From Anaerolineaceae bacterium (GTDB taxonomy: Bacteria > Chloroflexota > Anaerolineae > Aggregatilineales > Phototrophicaceae): a DNA stretch of 64,000 bases. Of the stretch, positions 57,777 through 64,000 are shown piece after piece (the first letter of the stretch is position 1; each line of letters opens with the position of its first letter). The notes under the pieces were generated by a model that did no database searches, was not told where the DNA came from, and worked only from the letters and a program-made list of their open reading frames with translations. Location of the stretch: NCBI GenBank assembly GCA_007693385.1, contig REDR01000043.1, forward strand, positions 1 through 64,000, in the 5' to 3' direction. Position numbers and translations under genes: made by a program.

Positions 57777-58643
57777 TCATGACCAGCCATTGGCCGATTT
57801 GATGTATTCATACGCCGCCGTCAGCGCCTTGAATTTGACTTCCGCTTCTTCGGCGGGTAGCGTGCTGGTATCGGGATGATAGACCATCGCCCGCTTGCGG
57901 TACGCTTTCTTGACATCCTCTTGCGATGCACCGCGACTGACCCCCAGCAGGTTATAGCACGCGCTCAGATAATCGCCGATGCTCCCCGATGAGCGCGGTG
58001 GCCTTTGCTCCGTCGTTTCGCCTTCGTCGCTTTCGTAGCGCCCGCGCCATGTCTGGAATGTACTCCAGTCGTGCCAGTGGGTGTTGAAGTGTTGCGTTCG
58101 CTCTTGCTTGGCGCGGGCGGCGCGAAAATCCATATTTTTCCAGAAGGCCGGCGCACCGAAATCGGCGACCAGCCACTCGCCGCGAATGGCACGCGGGCGC
58201 ACTGACTTGCGATAGCGGCGCAAGCGGTCAAACGTGACCTTCGGCCCGTACCATATTTTGTAATCATTGCCGCTATTGATCTGTTCCATGTGGACGGGGA
58301 TGATCTCCGGCTTGCCGTCCTGCACGCGGTAGGCGTAGATGCGGTCATCGTTCAGCGTGTGCAGAGCCATCATCCACTCTTTGGGCTGAGCGCGGGCGTT
58401 GTCTTCCGGCAGGATTCGCGCATCGACGATGAATAGCGTGTTGATGCCGTTCTGTGTCGCGTCGGCCAGCGTCCGCTTCAGGGCGCGGGCGCTGGTGGCC
58501 TGCCCGATCATGTGAACGCGGATGCGGCTACCGCTCCAAAAATGCACCACGATGTCGGCATAGTTGCTGTTGAGCGATGCGTTCTGCACGCTCATTAACT
58601 TGTCGAATTTACCCTTTAGCCATTCTCTAAACGTCAGTGCCAT
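57777..58643 (-). CDS. J-domain protein with C-terminal DnaJ domain
   Basis: A 288-residue protein starting at the ATG at 58643 ([13 protein letters not shown]); the longer frame to 58709 reads into the deacetylase gene and has no ribosome site. The C-terminal 65 residues are a J-domain: [20 protein letters not shown] followed by the catalytic His256-Pro257-Asp258 in MVYHPDTS. The N-terminal 220 residues match nothing I recognise; they contain an alpha/beta part ([20 protein letters not shown]) and many basic residues. J-domain proteins recruit DnaK to clients. The start overlaps the deacetylase stop by 17 bases, so they are co-expressed. Confidence 0.83.
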   Translation of the reverse strand: MALTFREWLKGKFDKLMSVQNASLNSNYADIVVHFWSGSRIRVHMIGQATSARALKRTLADATQNGINTLFIVDARILPEDNARAQPKEWMMALHTLNDDRIYAYRVQDGKPEIIPVHMEQINSGNDYKIWYGPKVTFDRLRRYRKSVRPRAIRGEWLVADFGAPAFWKNMDFRAARAKQERTQHFNTHWHDWSTFQTWRGRYESDEGETTEQRPPRSSGSIGDYLSACYNLLGVSRGASQEDVKKAYRKRAMVYHPDTSTLPAEEAEVKFKALTAAYEYIKSANGWS

Positions 58644-59526
58644 AATATCCCATTGCGATACATACCGTCTCAAAATGAATATCCACGATGTCGGCGATAT
58701 TCGGCGCATAGCCGCCGCCCATCGTGACCGCCACCGGAAGCCCCGCGCCGCGTAGCAAGTTCAGCACCAGCCGATCACGGGCGGCGAGTCCCGCTTTGCT
58801 GATGTTCAGCTTGCCCAGTCGATCGCCGCCGAAGGGATCAGCGCCGGATTGATAGATGGCGAGGTCGGCATCGGCCAGAAACAGCGCCCGTTGTACGCCT
58901 TCCTCCACCATTGCCAGATACTCGGCGTCTCCCGTGCCATCCGGCAGACCGATATCGAGATCGCTCCCGAATTTGCGATGCGGGAAGTTCTTCTCCCCGT
59001 GAATCGAAAACGTGAAGATGCTGTGATCTCCGGCGGTGATCTGCGCTGTGCCGTTGCCCTGATGCACGTCGCAATCGACGACCAGTACGCGCTGTACTAA
59101 TCCCCGCGCTTGCATGTCGCGGGCGGCGACGGCGGCATCGTTGAATACGCAGAACCCTTCACCGTGATCGGTGCAGGCGTGGTGTGTGCCGCCCGCCAGA
59201 TTGACCGCGATGCCGTCCGTGATGGCGGCCAGACACGCGGCGATGGTCGCGCCGGTGGAGCGCCGCGAGCGTTCCACCATTTCCGGCGACCACGGGAAGC
59301 CGATGCGCCGTTGTTCCGCCGCGCTGAGCGTCCCGCTTTTGACTTTGTGCAGATACGCCGCGTCATGACAGCGTAAAATCTGCGTGTCGGTGGCGGCGGG
59401 CGGCACACACATCTGCGCTCTGCGGCTGGCTTGCACGCGCTGGCGTAGGCGCGAATATTTGACCATCGGGAAGCGATGGCCGGGCGGCAGGGGCAACACA
59501 AAATGATCGGTATAAAACGCTTTCAT
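58627..59526 (-). CDS. histone-deacetylase-family (AcuC/polyamine-type) deacetylase
   Basis: A 299-residue zinc-dependent deacetylase of the arginase/HDAC fold. The order is [23 protein letters not shown] with the His-His pair, [17 protein letters not shown] with the Asp-x-His zinc ligands, [14 protein letters not shown] with the second Asp, and the C-terminal [14 protein letters not shown] with the Gly-rich loop. Bacterial members deacetylate acetylpolyamines or acetylated proteins (AcuC). The neighbouring J-domain gene does not clarify the substrate. It is 12 bases downstream of a CrtI-type gene. Confidence 0.92.
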   Translation of the reverse strand: MKAFYTDHFVLPLPPGHRFPMVKYSRLRQRVQASRRAQMCVPPAATDTQILRCHDAAYLHKVKSGTLSAAEQRRIGFPWSPEMVERSRRSTGATIAACLAAITDGIAVNLAGGTHHACTDHGEGFCVFNDAAVAARDMQARGLVQRVLVVDCDVHQGNGTAQITAGDHSIFTFSIHGEKNFPHRKFGSDLDIGLPDGTGDAEYLAMVEEGVQRALFLADADLAIYQSGADPFGGDRLGKLNISKAGLAARDRLVLNLLRGAGLPVAVTMGGGYAPNIADIVDIHFETVCIAMGYYGTDV

Positions 59527-59538
59527 ATCTCTTGACGC

Positions 59539-61014
59539 TCACCGGATACCGGCATCTTCTAGCAATAATTCCGCCGCCACTTTGCCGGATAGCGTCACCA
59601 TTGGCACGCCGCCGCCCGGATGCGTGGTGCCACCGGCGAAGTAAAGCCCGCGCACTTCCCGCGAACGGTTATGCGGACGCCGGAAAGCCGTCCATTTGCT
59701 ATTGGCGGATGGGCCGTACAGCGCACCGCGCCACGCGCCACTCATGCGCTCTAAGTCGGCGGGCGTGTAGATCGTCTGCGATTTGATCTTATCGGTTATA
59801 TCATAGCCAAAAGCGGCTAATTTGTCTAAGACGCGCCCGCCATAGTCGCGCAAGTCCAGCCCGGCCGATGTCGGCGGCATGTTGACCAGCACGAACCAGT
59901 TTTCACAGCCCGCCGGTGCATGGTCGGCGTCGGCCTTCGATGTGATGGCGACGTAGATCGTCGGATCGTCGGGCGCGGTCTGCGTCTTGAATATCGCGTC
60001 GAATTCCCGGCGGTAATCCGCCGAAAAGAAGATGTTATGATGCGCCAGCCCGCTATGCTGACCTTCGACGCCCAGCAACATGATGAAGCCGGAGCATGAC
60101 GGCTGATAATTTCGCAGGCGCTCCGCCCGCGCGGTGATCGCCGGTGTTTGCGATAATAGATGCTGGTATGTGGTCGTCACGTCTACGTTGGCGATGACGG
60201 CTTGCGCCGCGATGTGGTCGCCGCCGGTGATCTGCACGCCGGTCACGCGATCATCGCGGACGGTGATCGATTCGACTGGCGTCTCGGTGCGGATTTCGAC
60301 GCCGAGTTCTTCGGCAAGCGTCCGCATAGCGGCGGCGATGCGATAAATGCCGCCCTGCGGATACCACACGCCGCCGGTCAATTCGACATGGGCGATCACG
60401 TTCAGCGTGGCGGGCGCTGAATATGGACTGCCGCCGACGTATGTCGCAAAGCGTCCGAGTAGCTGGCGCATGTGCGGATGGCGCACGAAACGCCGGATAG
60501 CGCCGGACATGGTGCGGAACGGATCGACCTTTAGCCAGTCGGTGGGCGGCACGCGCCTGAAACTGCTGGGGCGCGGCGGGCGATCATAGATGAATACCGG
60601 GCCGGTGATGCGGTGAATGCGGGCGGCGTATGCTAGATAGGCTAGATAGCCCTCCACGTCACGCGGCTCTAGTCGCTCGATCTCGTTCGCCATGCGGCTG
60701 AGGTCGGCGTGCGCGTCGAAGATGACGCCATCCGGATAGAAATAGCGCGTGAGTGGCGTCACCGGAAGCAGTCGCACGTAGTCGGCGAAATCGCGTCCGG
60801 CTTCGCGGAATAAATCCTCAAAGACGTGGCGCATGGTGATGACCGATGGGCCGGTATCCCACCGGAAGCCGTCGCGCTCGACCTGTCCCATTTTGCCGCC
60901 GATGATGGGATTTTTCTCCAGAATGATGACGCGCTGACCGCGTACAGCCAGCCGGATGGCGGCGCTGAGTCCGCCGATACCGCCCCCGATGATGACGATT
61001 GGTTTTTGTGGCAT
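59539..61014 (-). CDS. CrtI/CrtD-type phytoene or hydroxycarotenoid desaturase
   Basis: A 491-residue FAD-dependent desaturase for C40 carotenoids. It opens IVIIGGGIGGLSAAIRLAVRGQRVIILEKN (dinucleotide loop), followed by GGKMGQVERDGFRWDTGPSV, and PQGGIYRIAAAMRTLAEELG, and ends FAGGTTHPGGGVPMVTLSGK. This family includes phytoene desaturase CrtI and hydroxyneurosporene desaturase CrtD; no separate crtB is in the window. The CruF neighbour, which adds a 1,2-hydroxyl, and a CruC-like glycosyltransferase make CrtD-type chemistry at least possible. It is 29 bases after the glycosyltransferase gene in the same operon. Confidence 0.88.
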   Translation of the reverse strand: MPQKPIVIIGGGIGGLSAAIRLAVRGQRVIILEKNPIIGGKMGQVERDGFRWDTGPSVITMRHVFEDLFREAGRDFADYVRLLPVTPLTRYFYPDGVIFDAHADLSRMANEIERLEPRDVEGYLAYLAYAARIHRITGPVFIYDRPPRPSSFRRVPPTDWLKVDPFRTMSGAIRRFVRHPHMRQLLGRFATYVGGSPYSAPATLNVIAHVELTGGVWYPQGGIYRIAAAMRTLAEELGVEIRTETPVESITVRDDRVTGVQITGGDHIAAQAVIANVDVTTTYQHLLSQTPAITARAERLRNYQPSCSGFIMLLGVEGQHSGLAHHNIFFSADYRREFDAIFKTQTAPDDPTIYVAITSKADADHAPAGCENWFVLVNMPPTSAGLDLRDYGGRVLDKLAAFGYDITDKIKSQTIYTPADLERMSGAWRGALYGPSANSKWTAFRRPHNRSREVRGLYFAGGTTHPGGGVPMVTLSGKVAAELLLEDAGIR

Positions 61015-61043
61015 GGTGTTGCATCCCGTGTGAATACGTGCGG

Positions 61044-62162
61044 TTATGTGGTGGGCTTGCGGCGCACGGTGCGCCCTTTCCAGCGCACGCCACCCAGCCG
61101 ATAATGCCAGTCAATCGCTTGAATTGCGATGCGCGTCATCAGCAACACGGAAACCGGCATCAGCAGGACATCTAGCACGCGCTGATGAGTGAAGCGTGTC
61201 GTCAGGGCGCGGATGAGGTATCCCAGCGCGATCAACCCGCCCGCCGCCAGTGGCGACCACGCCAGCCACGCCCACGGCCACACGAACAGCAACCAGTGAA
61301 AGACTGTCGCCAGCAGAAGCGCGGCCACACTGCCGCCATATCCGGCCAGTATGTTCTTCGCGTAGCCGTCGCGCACTGAAGGCCAATCATGATACATGCG
61401 GCAGGTAATAGCACGGTTGCCGTCCGCCATGCGAAGCTGTAATCCTGCGCCTTTGACGCGCCGCGCCAGCGTCACATCTTCCAGCACGTTGTCGCGCACG
61501 CTCGCATGACCGCCCATCTTGTGATAGGCCGCCTGCCGCCACGCCATACACTGCCCGTTCGCCGCGCCGAAGATGCTCAACGGGATGTAATGCGCCCCGA
61601 TTACCGGCAGATAGCCGACCACCACTAGCGCCATCAAAGGCACGGTCAGCCGTTCCGCCCATGTGACGGTGTGCTGTGTCGGCCATACGCTGAATAAATC
61701 GGCGTTGGTGCGTTGCATGTAGGCCACAGCCGCGCTTAACGCGCCGTGATGCGTCCAGCGCACGTCAGCGTCGGTGAAGATCAAGATGTCGCCGCGTGCC
61801 CGTTCCGCCATCTGATGACAGGCCCAATTTTTGCCCATCCAGCCATCGGGCAACGGCGCACCGCTTATCACGGTCAGGCGCTGGTCATCAATGTCCGCGA
61901 GGATGTCGCCGGTGCCGTCGGTTGAGCCATCATCCAGCACGATCAACTCGAAATCGGCGTAATCCTGTGCGAGTAGAGCGCGGACGGTCTGCGCGATGAC
62001 GGGCGCTTCATCCCGCGCCGGGATCATCACCGAGACGGACGGGGACGCGCCCGCCGTCGGCGCTTCTCCGGTCTTTAGGCGCGGAAAAAACAGCAAATTC
62101 GATAGCGTTATCAGCAAGATGACGGTCAGCGCGGCGGCGGCGAATAGCGAGAGCCAGATCAT
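61044..62162 (-). CDS. family 2 glycosyltransferase, CruC-like (carotenoid glycosyltransferase)
   Basis: A 372-residue membrane-associated transferase, starting at the ATG at 62162, which overlaps the plsY stop (ATGA) and has GGAGGGG upstream. An N-terminal helix (MIWLSLFAAAALTVILLITL) precedes the GT-A fold: SVMIPARDEAPVIAQT, LIVLDDGSTDGTGDI, LIFTDADVRWTHHG and EDVTLARRV. Two or three helices follow near the C-terminus. In the CruF neighbourhood of green non-photosynthetic and photosynthetic bacteria the analogous protein, CruC, glycosylates the CruF-hydroxylated carotenoid. The sugar and acceptor are not proven; CrtQ-like activity on diapocarotenoids is an alternative. Confidence 0.8.
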   Translation of the reverse strand: MIWLSLFAAAALTVILLITLSNLLFFPRLKTGEAPTAGASPSVSVMIPARDEAPVIAQTVRALLAQDYADFELIVLDDGSTDGTGDILADIDDQRLTVISGAPLPDGWMGKNWACHQMAERARGDILIFTDADVRWTHHGALSAAVAYMQRTNADLFSVWPTQHTVTWAERLTVPLMALVVVGYLPVIGAHYIPLSIFGAANGQCMAWRQAAYHKMGGHASVRDNVLEDVTLARRVKGAGLQLRMADGNRAITCRMYHDWPSVRDGYAKNILAGYGGSVAALLLATVFHWLLFVWPWAWLAWSPLAAGGLIALGYLIRALTTRFTHQRVLDVLLMPVSVLLMTRIAIQAIDWHYRLGGVRWKGRTVRRKPTT

Positions 62163-62770
62163 ACCGCGTCCCCTCCGGCGGATCGCGTCAGCAACTTGAG
62201 GCGCGGCGGGTCGGTTAATTCGGTGCGGTGGTTGTAGATCATCAGCAGTGTGATGATACCCATGGCGGCCAGCCATTCGACGGGCGCGGCGGTCAGCAAC
62301 AGATAGGCGATGACGCAGGCGGCGGTGAACATCACCGCCCAGCCGCTACGGGTCAAGACCAGATACCAGAACGTCAGCGCCACCATAGCGACCAGTGGCA
62401 TCTGCCACAGCGACAGGCCGATCATCATGCCGCCGGTTGTCGCTATCGCTTTGCCGCCCTTGAAATGCAGGAATGGCGAAAACGCATGGCCGAAAACCGG
62501 CGCGACGGCGATCAATACCAGCCCCGCGCCGGTCATGTTGAAGATATACGCGGCTAACCCAACCGGCGCCGCGCCCTTGCTGATGTCCAGCATCAGCGCC
62601 AGCCCGCCCCATTTGACGCCACCGGCGCGGATTACGTTGAACGTGCCGGGGTTGCCGTCGCCATAGTCGCGGATGTCTACGCGCAGGAAGGCGAAGCCCA
62701 CCCACAGCGAAAACGGCATCGCGCCCGCGAAGAACGCGACCAGCACCAGCACGACATGCTCAACGCCCAT
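62159..62770 (-). CDS. plsY: glycerol-3-phosphate acyltransferase PlsY
   Basis: A 203-residue membrane enzyme that transfers the acyl group from acyl-phosphate to glycerol-3-phosphate. It has five predicted helices and the three conserved loops: SLWVGFAFLRVDIRDYGDGN with PGTFNVIRAGG, VFGHAFSPFLHFKGGKAIAT, and the C-terminal YNHRTEL. The ATG at 62770 lies 11 bases inside the end of cruF. Having the phospholipid gene within a carotenoid operon is unusual, but overlap with both neighbours makes co-transcription clear. Confidence 0.92.
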   Translation of the reverse strand: MGVEHVVLVLVAFFAGAMPFSLWVGFAFLRVDIRDYGDGNPGTFNVIRAGGVKWGGLALMLDISKGAAPVGLAAYIFNMTGAGLVLIAVAPVFGHAFSPFLHFKGGKAIATTGGMMIGLSLWQMPLVAMVALTFWYLVLTRSGWAVMFTAACVIAYLLLTAAPVEWLAAMGIITLLMIYNHRTELTDPPRLKLLTRSAGGDAV

Positions 62771-63554
62771 CTGCCGGTGCTTTCCAGTAGCAATACAGCG
62801 CGGTGAACAGGATCGCCCCCATCACGACGCCGCCGACCAGCGCCGGGCCCGGTTGCTCCCAGAATAGCGCCTGTCCGACGCTCTGCAAGAACCACACCAC
62901 CGCATAGACTGTCAGAAGCGGTGCGAGTGGTAGCGGTCGGCGATAGGGGCGGGCGGCGGCGGTGACGATGGCCGATACCAGCAACCAGCCGAAATAGTTC
63001 ATCAACGGGATGCCGAAGTACGCACCGTCTACCGTCCATGTCCAGAAGCCCCACGCCACCATTTGCGGATCGAGAAATAAATCCCACGCGGTCATCGCGC
63101 CGGCGCTGATGAGGATGAAGCGGAGCGCGTTATCGCGCCCGCCGATGACTTGCGCTACCGCCCACGATGGCACCAGCATCATGAACCACGCAAGCGGAAT
63201 CAGTAGCGGGACGTGGCCGACCTGCGGCTGTAGCAGATCGCTGTATACGTATTCGCCGAAGGGTAGGCCGGTTGATGAGCCGATGAACTCCGCCAGCCAC
63301 GTGAGAATCGCCACGATGCCCAGCGTGATTAACGTGCGACGCATTCCCCAACCGTTGAACATGGCGAAAGTCACGGCGGTGAATTGTATCATCAGCGCGA
63401 TGGTGATGGCCGTCGGGATGACTTCTTCGCCATACGTCCATTTGAGGATCGGCACGGCGATCATCGCTAGCATCCACACCACGACCAGACCGTATTGGAT
63501 GCCGTTCTTGCGGTTGATGTTCCAATCTCTTGTCAGTTCGATTAACGCTGTCAT
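62760..63554 (-). CDS. cruF: carotenoid 1,2-hydratase-type protein (CruF/DUF422)
   Basis: A 264-residue polytopic membrane protein of the CruF family, which hydrates the psi-end of a carotenoid. About seven helices are present. The recognisable stretch is AMTAWDLFLDPQMVAWGFWTW, followed by VDGAYFGIPLMNYFGWLLVS, and WLAEFIGSSTGLPFGEYVYS earlier. The ATG at 63554 overlaps the upstream partial gene stop by 4 bases. The products of the whole cluster likely form a hydroxylated and possibly glycosylated linear carotenoid in the membrane. Confidence 0.85.
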   Translation of the reverse strand: MTALIELTRDWNINRKNGIQYGLVVVWMLAMIAVPILKWTYGEEVIPTAITIALMIQFTAVTFAMFNGWGMRRTLITLGIVAILTWLAEFIGSSTGLPFGEYVYSDLLQPQVGHVPLLIPLAWFMMLVPSWAVAQVIGGRDNALRFILISAGAMTAWDLFLDPQMVAWGFWTWTVDGAYFGIPLMNYFGWLLVSAIVTAAARPYRRPLPLAPLLTVYAVVWFLQSVGQALFWEQPGPALVGGVVMGAILFTALYCYWKAPADGR

Positions 63555-64000
63555 CGTGTGTTGAGTAGCCTCTCCAAGTCTCCGTGTACTTCGAGCGCCG
63601 CGTTTCTGCCGCGCCCCTCAAAGATGGTCTGGCCGCTACGGGTGGATAGCCGCACGTCGAGATCGGAGCGCATGGTTTCATCAACGCGCTTGTGCATCTC
63701 GGTGCGGATTGGCGCTTTGAGCAGGCCGCCGGATTGACGCACCGCCGCTAGTTCGACGCGATGCGAACGGTCGGCGATGGTCAGATAAACGTGATCGTCG
63801 GTCAATTTCAGCGTCTCGACTTCCGCGCCGGTGTGCGTGGCGAACGGGTACAGCCGACCTTGAAAATAGAAGCCCATCAAGAAGCCGCGCCACACGCGCC
63901 CTAGCGATGGGATCAACGCCGCCGACGCGAACAGGCTGGTTAGCGGCACGTCGAAATGGTTGGATTGTGCCCAGACGTAGGCCGACGGGAAGTTCTGCCC
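63551..64000 (-). CDS. tocopherol-cyclase-like protein, C-terminal part (5' end outside the window)
   Basis: A 149-residue stretch (150 codons) is open up to the window end, beginning QNFPSAYVWAQSNHFDVPLT and ending at 63551. It resembles the C-terminal half of the tocopherol cyclase family (VTE1-like): the phrase FPSAYVWAQSNHF, the region FYFQGRLYPFATHTGAEVE, and GRNAALEVHGDLERLL. Real tocopherol cyclases are about 350-490 residues, so much is missing. In Chloroflexota such genes often sit beside carotenoid genes without tocopherol synthesis genes, so a carotenoid-related or storage role is equally possible. Confidence 0.65.
   Translation of the reverse strand, partial: GQNFPSAYVWAQSNHFDVPLTSLFASAALIPSLGRVWRGFLMGFYFQGRLYPFATHTGAEVETLKLTDDHVYLTIADRSHRVELAAVRQSGGLLKAPIRTEMHKRVDETMRSDLDVRLSTRSGQTIFEGRGRNAALEVHGDLERLLNTR

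Noticed and set aside
58644-58709. Longer N-terminus for the J-domain protein
   Set aside because: It lies within the deacetylase coding end and has no ribosome site; the ATG at 58643 gives a normal start with a GGGA upstream.
62163-62276. Longer N-terminus for the CruC-like transferase
   Set aside because: It overlaps the plsY coding end with unlikely residues; the ATG at 62162 overlaps the plsY stop and begins with a membrane helix.
1-64000. CRISPR arrays, insertion sequences and phage genes
   Set aside because: I looked for regular spaced repeats, transposase motifs and phage structural genes and saw none; the short 10-mer repeat at 4876-4926 is too small and irregular for a CRISPR.

Overview
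The window is a GC-rich chromosomal segment with about 55 tightly packed genes and no IS element, phage gene or CRISPR array. The gene content suggests a non-cyanobacterial member of the phylum Chloroflexota, probably an Anaerolineae-like lineage. The pointers are an alpha-glucan phosphorylase with an N-terminal DUF3417-type domain, a coenzyme F420 operon, a CruF-type carotenoid cluster, an HDAC-like deacetylase, and several large proteins of a kind common in that phylum. This placement is inference from gene content; there is no rRNA in the window.

Layout. (i) 1-9808, glycogen and alpha-glucan metabolism: GH57 branching enzyme, glgA, glgC, a stand-alone CBM48 protein on the opposite strand, alpha-glucan phosphorylase and a secreted GH13 amylase. 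(ii) 9976-15417: a rhodanese lipoprotein, a three-gene Na-type/ABC-2 exporter, an SDR remnant, tRNA-Gly(CCC), ribosomal protein bL25 and tRNA-Leu(CAG), with clear promoters and terminators. (iii) 15482-24439 (minus strand), a molybdenum-hydroxylase operon: YqeC-MocA fusion, molybdopterin subunit, a large protein with a nucleoside-phosphorylase-like C-terminus, a membrane protein, a fused FAD/2Fe-2S subunit, a phosphoesterase and XdhC. (iv) 24436-31598 (minus), an F420 operon: fno, cofE, a nitroreductase (candidate dehydro-F420 reductase), cofD, cofC and an F420-type LLM oxidoreductase, followed by a GT-C-like membrane protein. (v) 31668-38723 (minus), mixed housekeeping and accessory genes: GT2, carbamate kinase, a degenerate histidine-phosphatase fold, an esterase, an 8-oxoguanine-deaminase-like amidohydrolase and FolD. 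(vi) 38891-50439 (plus): a 1765-residue surface protein whose N-terminus is a complete Flp-type prepilin leader, a guanylate-kinase-like protein, YgfZ, an SH3b protein, a queuosine-precursor transporter behind a preQ1-I riboswitch, an ATPase and a YigZ protein. (vii) 50436-57702: a TPR protein, gyrB, an FtsB/DivIC-like protein and a membrane pyrophosphatase with a long acidic tail. (viii) 57777-64000 (minus): a J-domain protein, a deacetylase and a carotenoid cluster (tocopherol-cyclase-like, CruF, PlsY, CruC-like GT2, CrtI-type desaturase).

How the genes fit together. Region iii, with the carbamate kinase and the 8-oxoguanine-deaminase-like enzyme of region v, resembles the purine-catabolic yqe/yge/ssnA gene set of E. 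coli; the nucleoside-phosphorylase-like protein would fit the same pathway. Regions iii and iv run on one strand and may share transcription from the promoter upstream of fno down to the terminator at 22923-22944. The most interesting items are the Flp-pilin/giant-adhesin fusion, the preQ1-I riboswitch, and the hydroxylase operon with its uncharacterised 586-residue protein.
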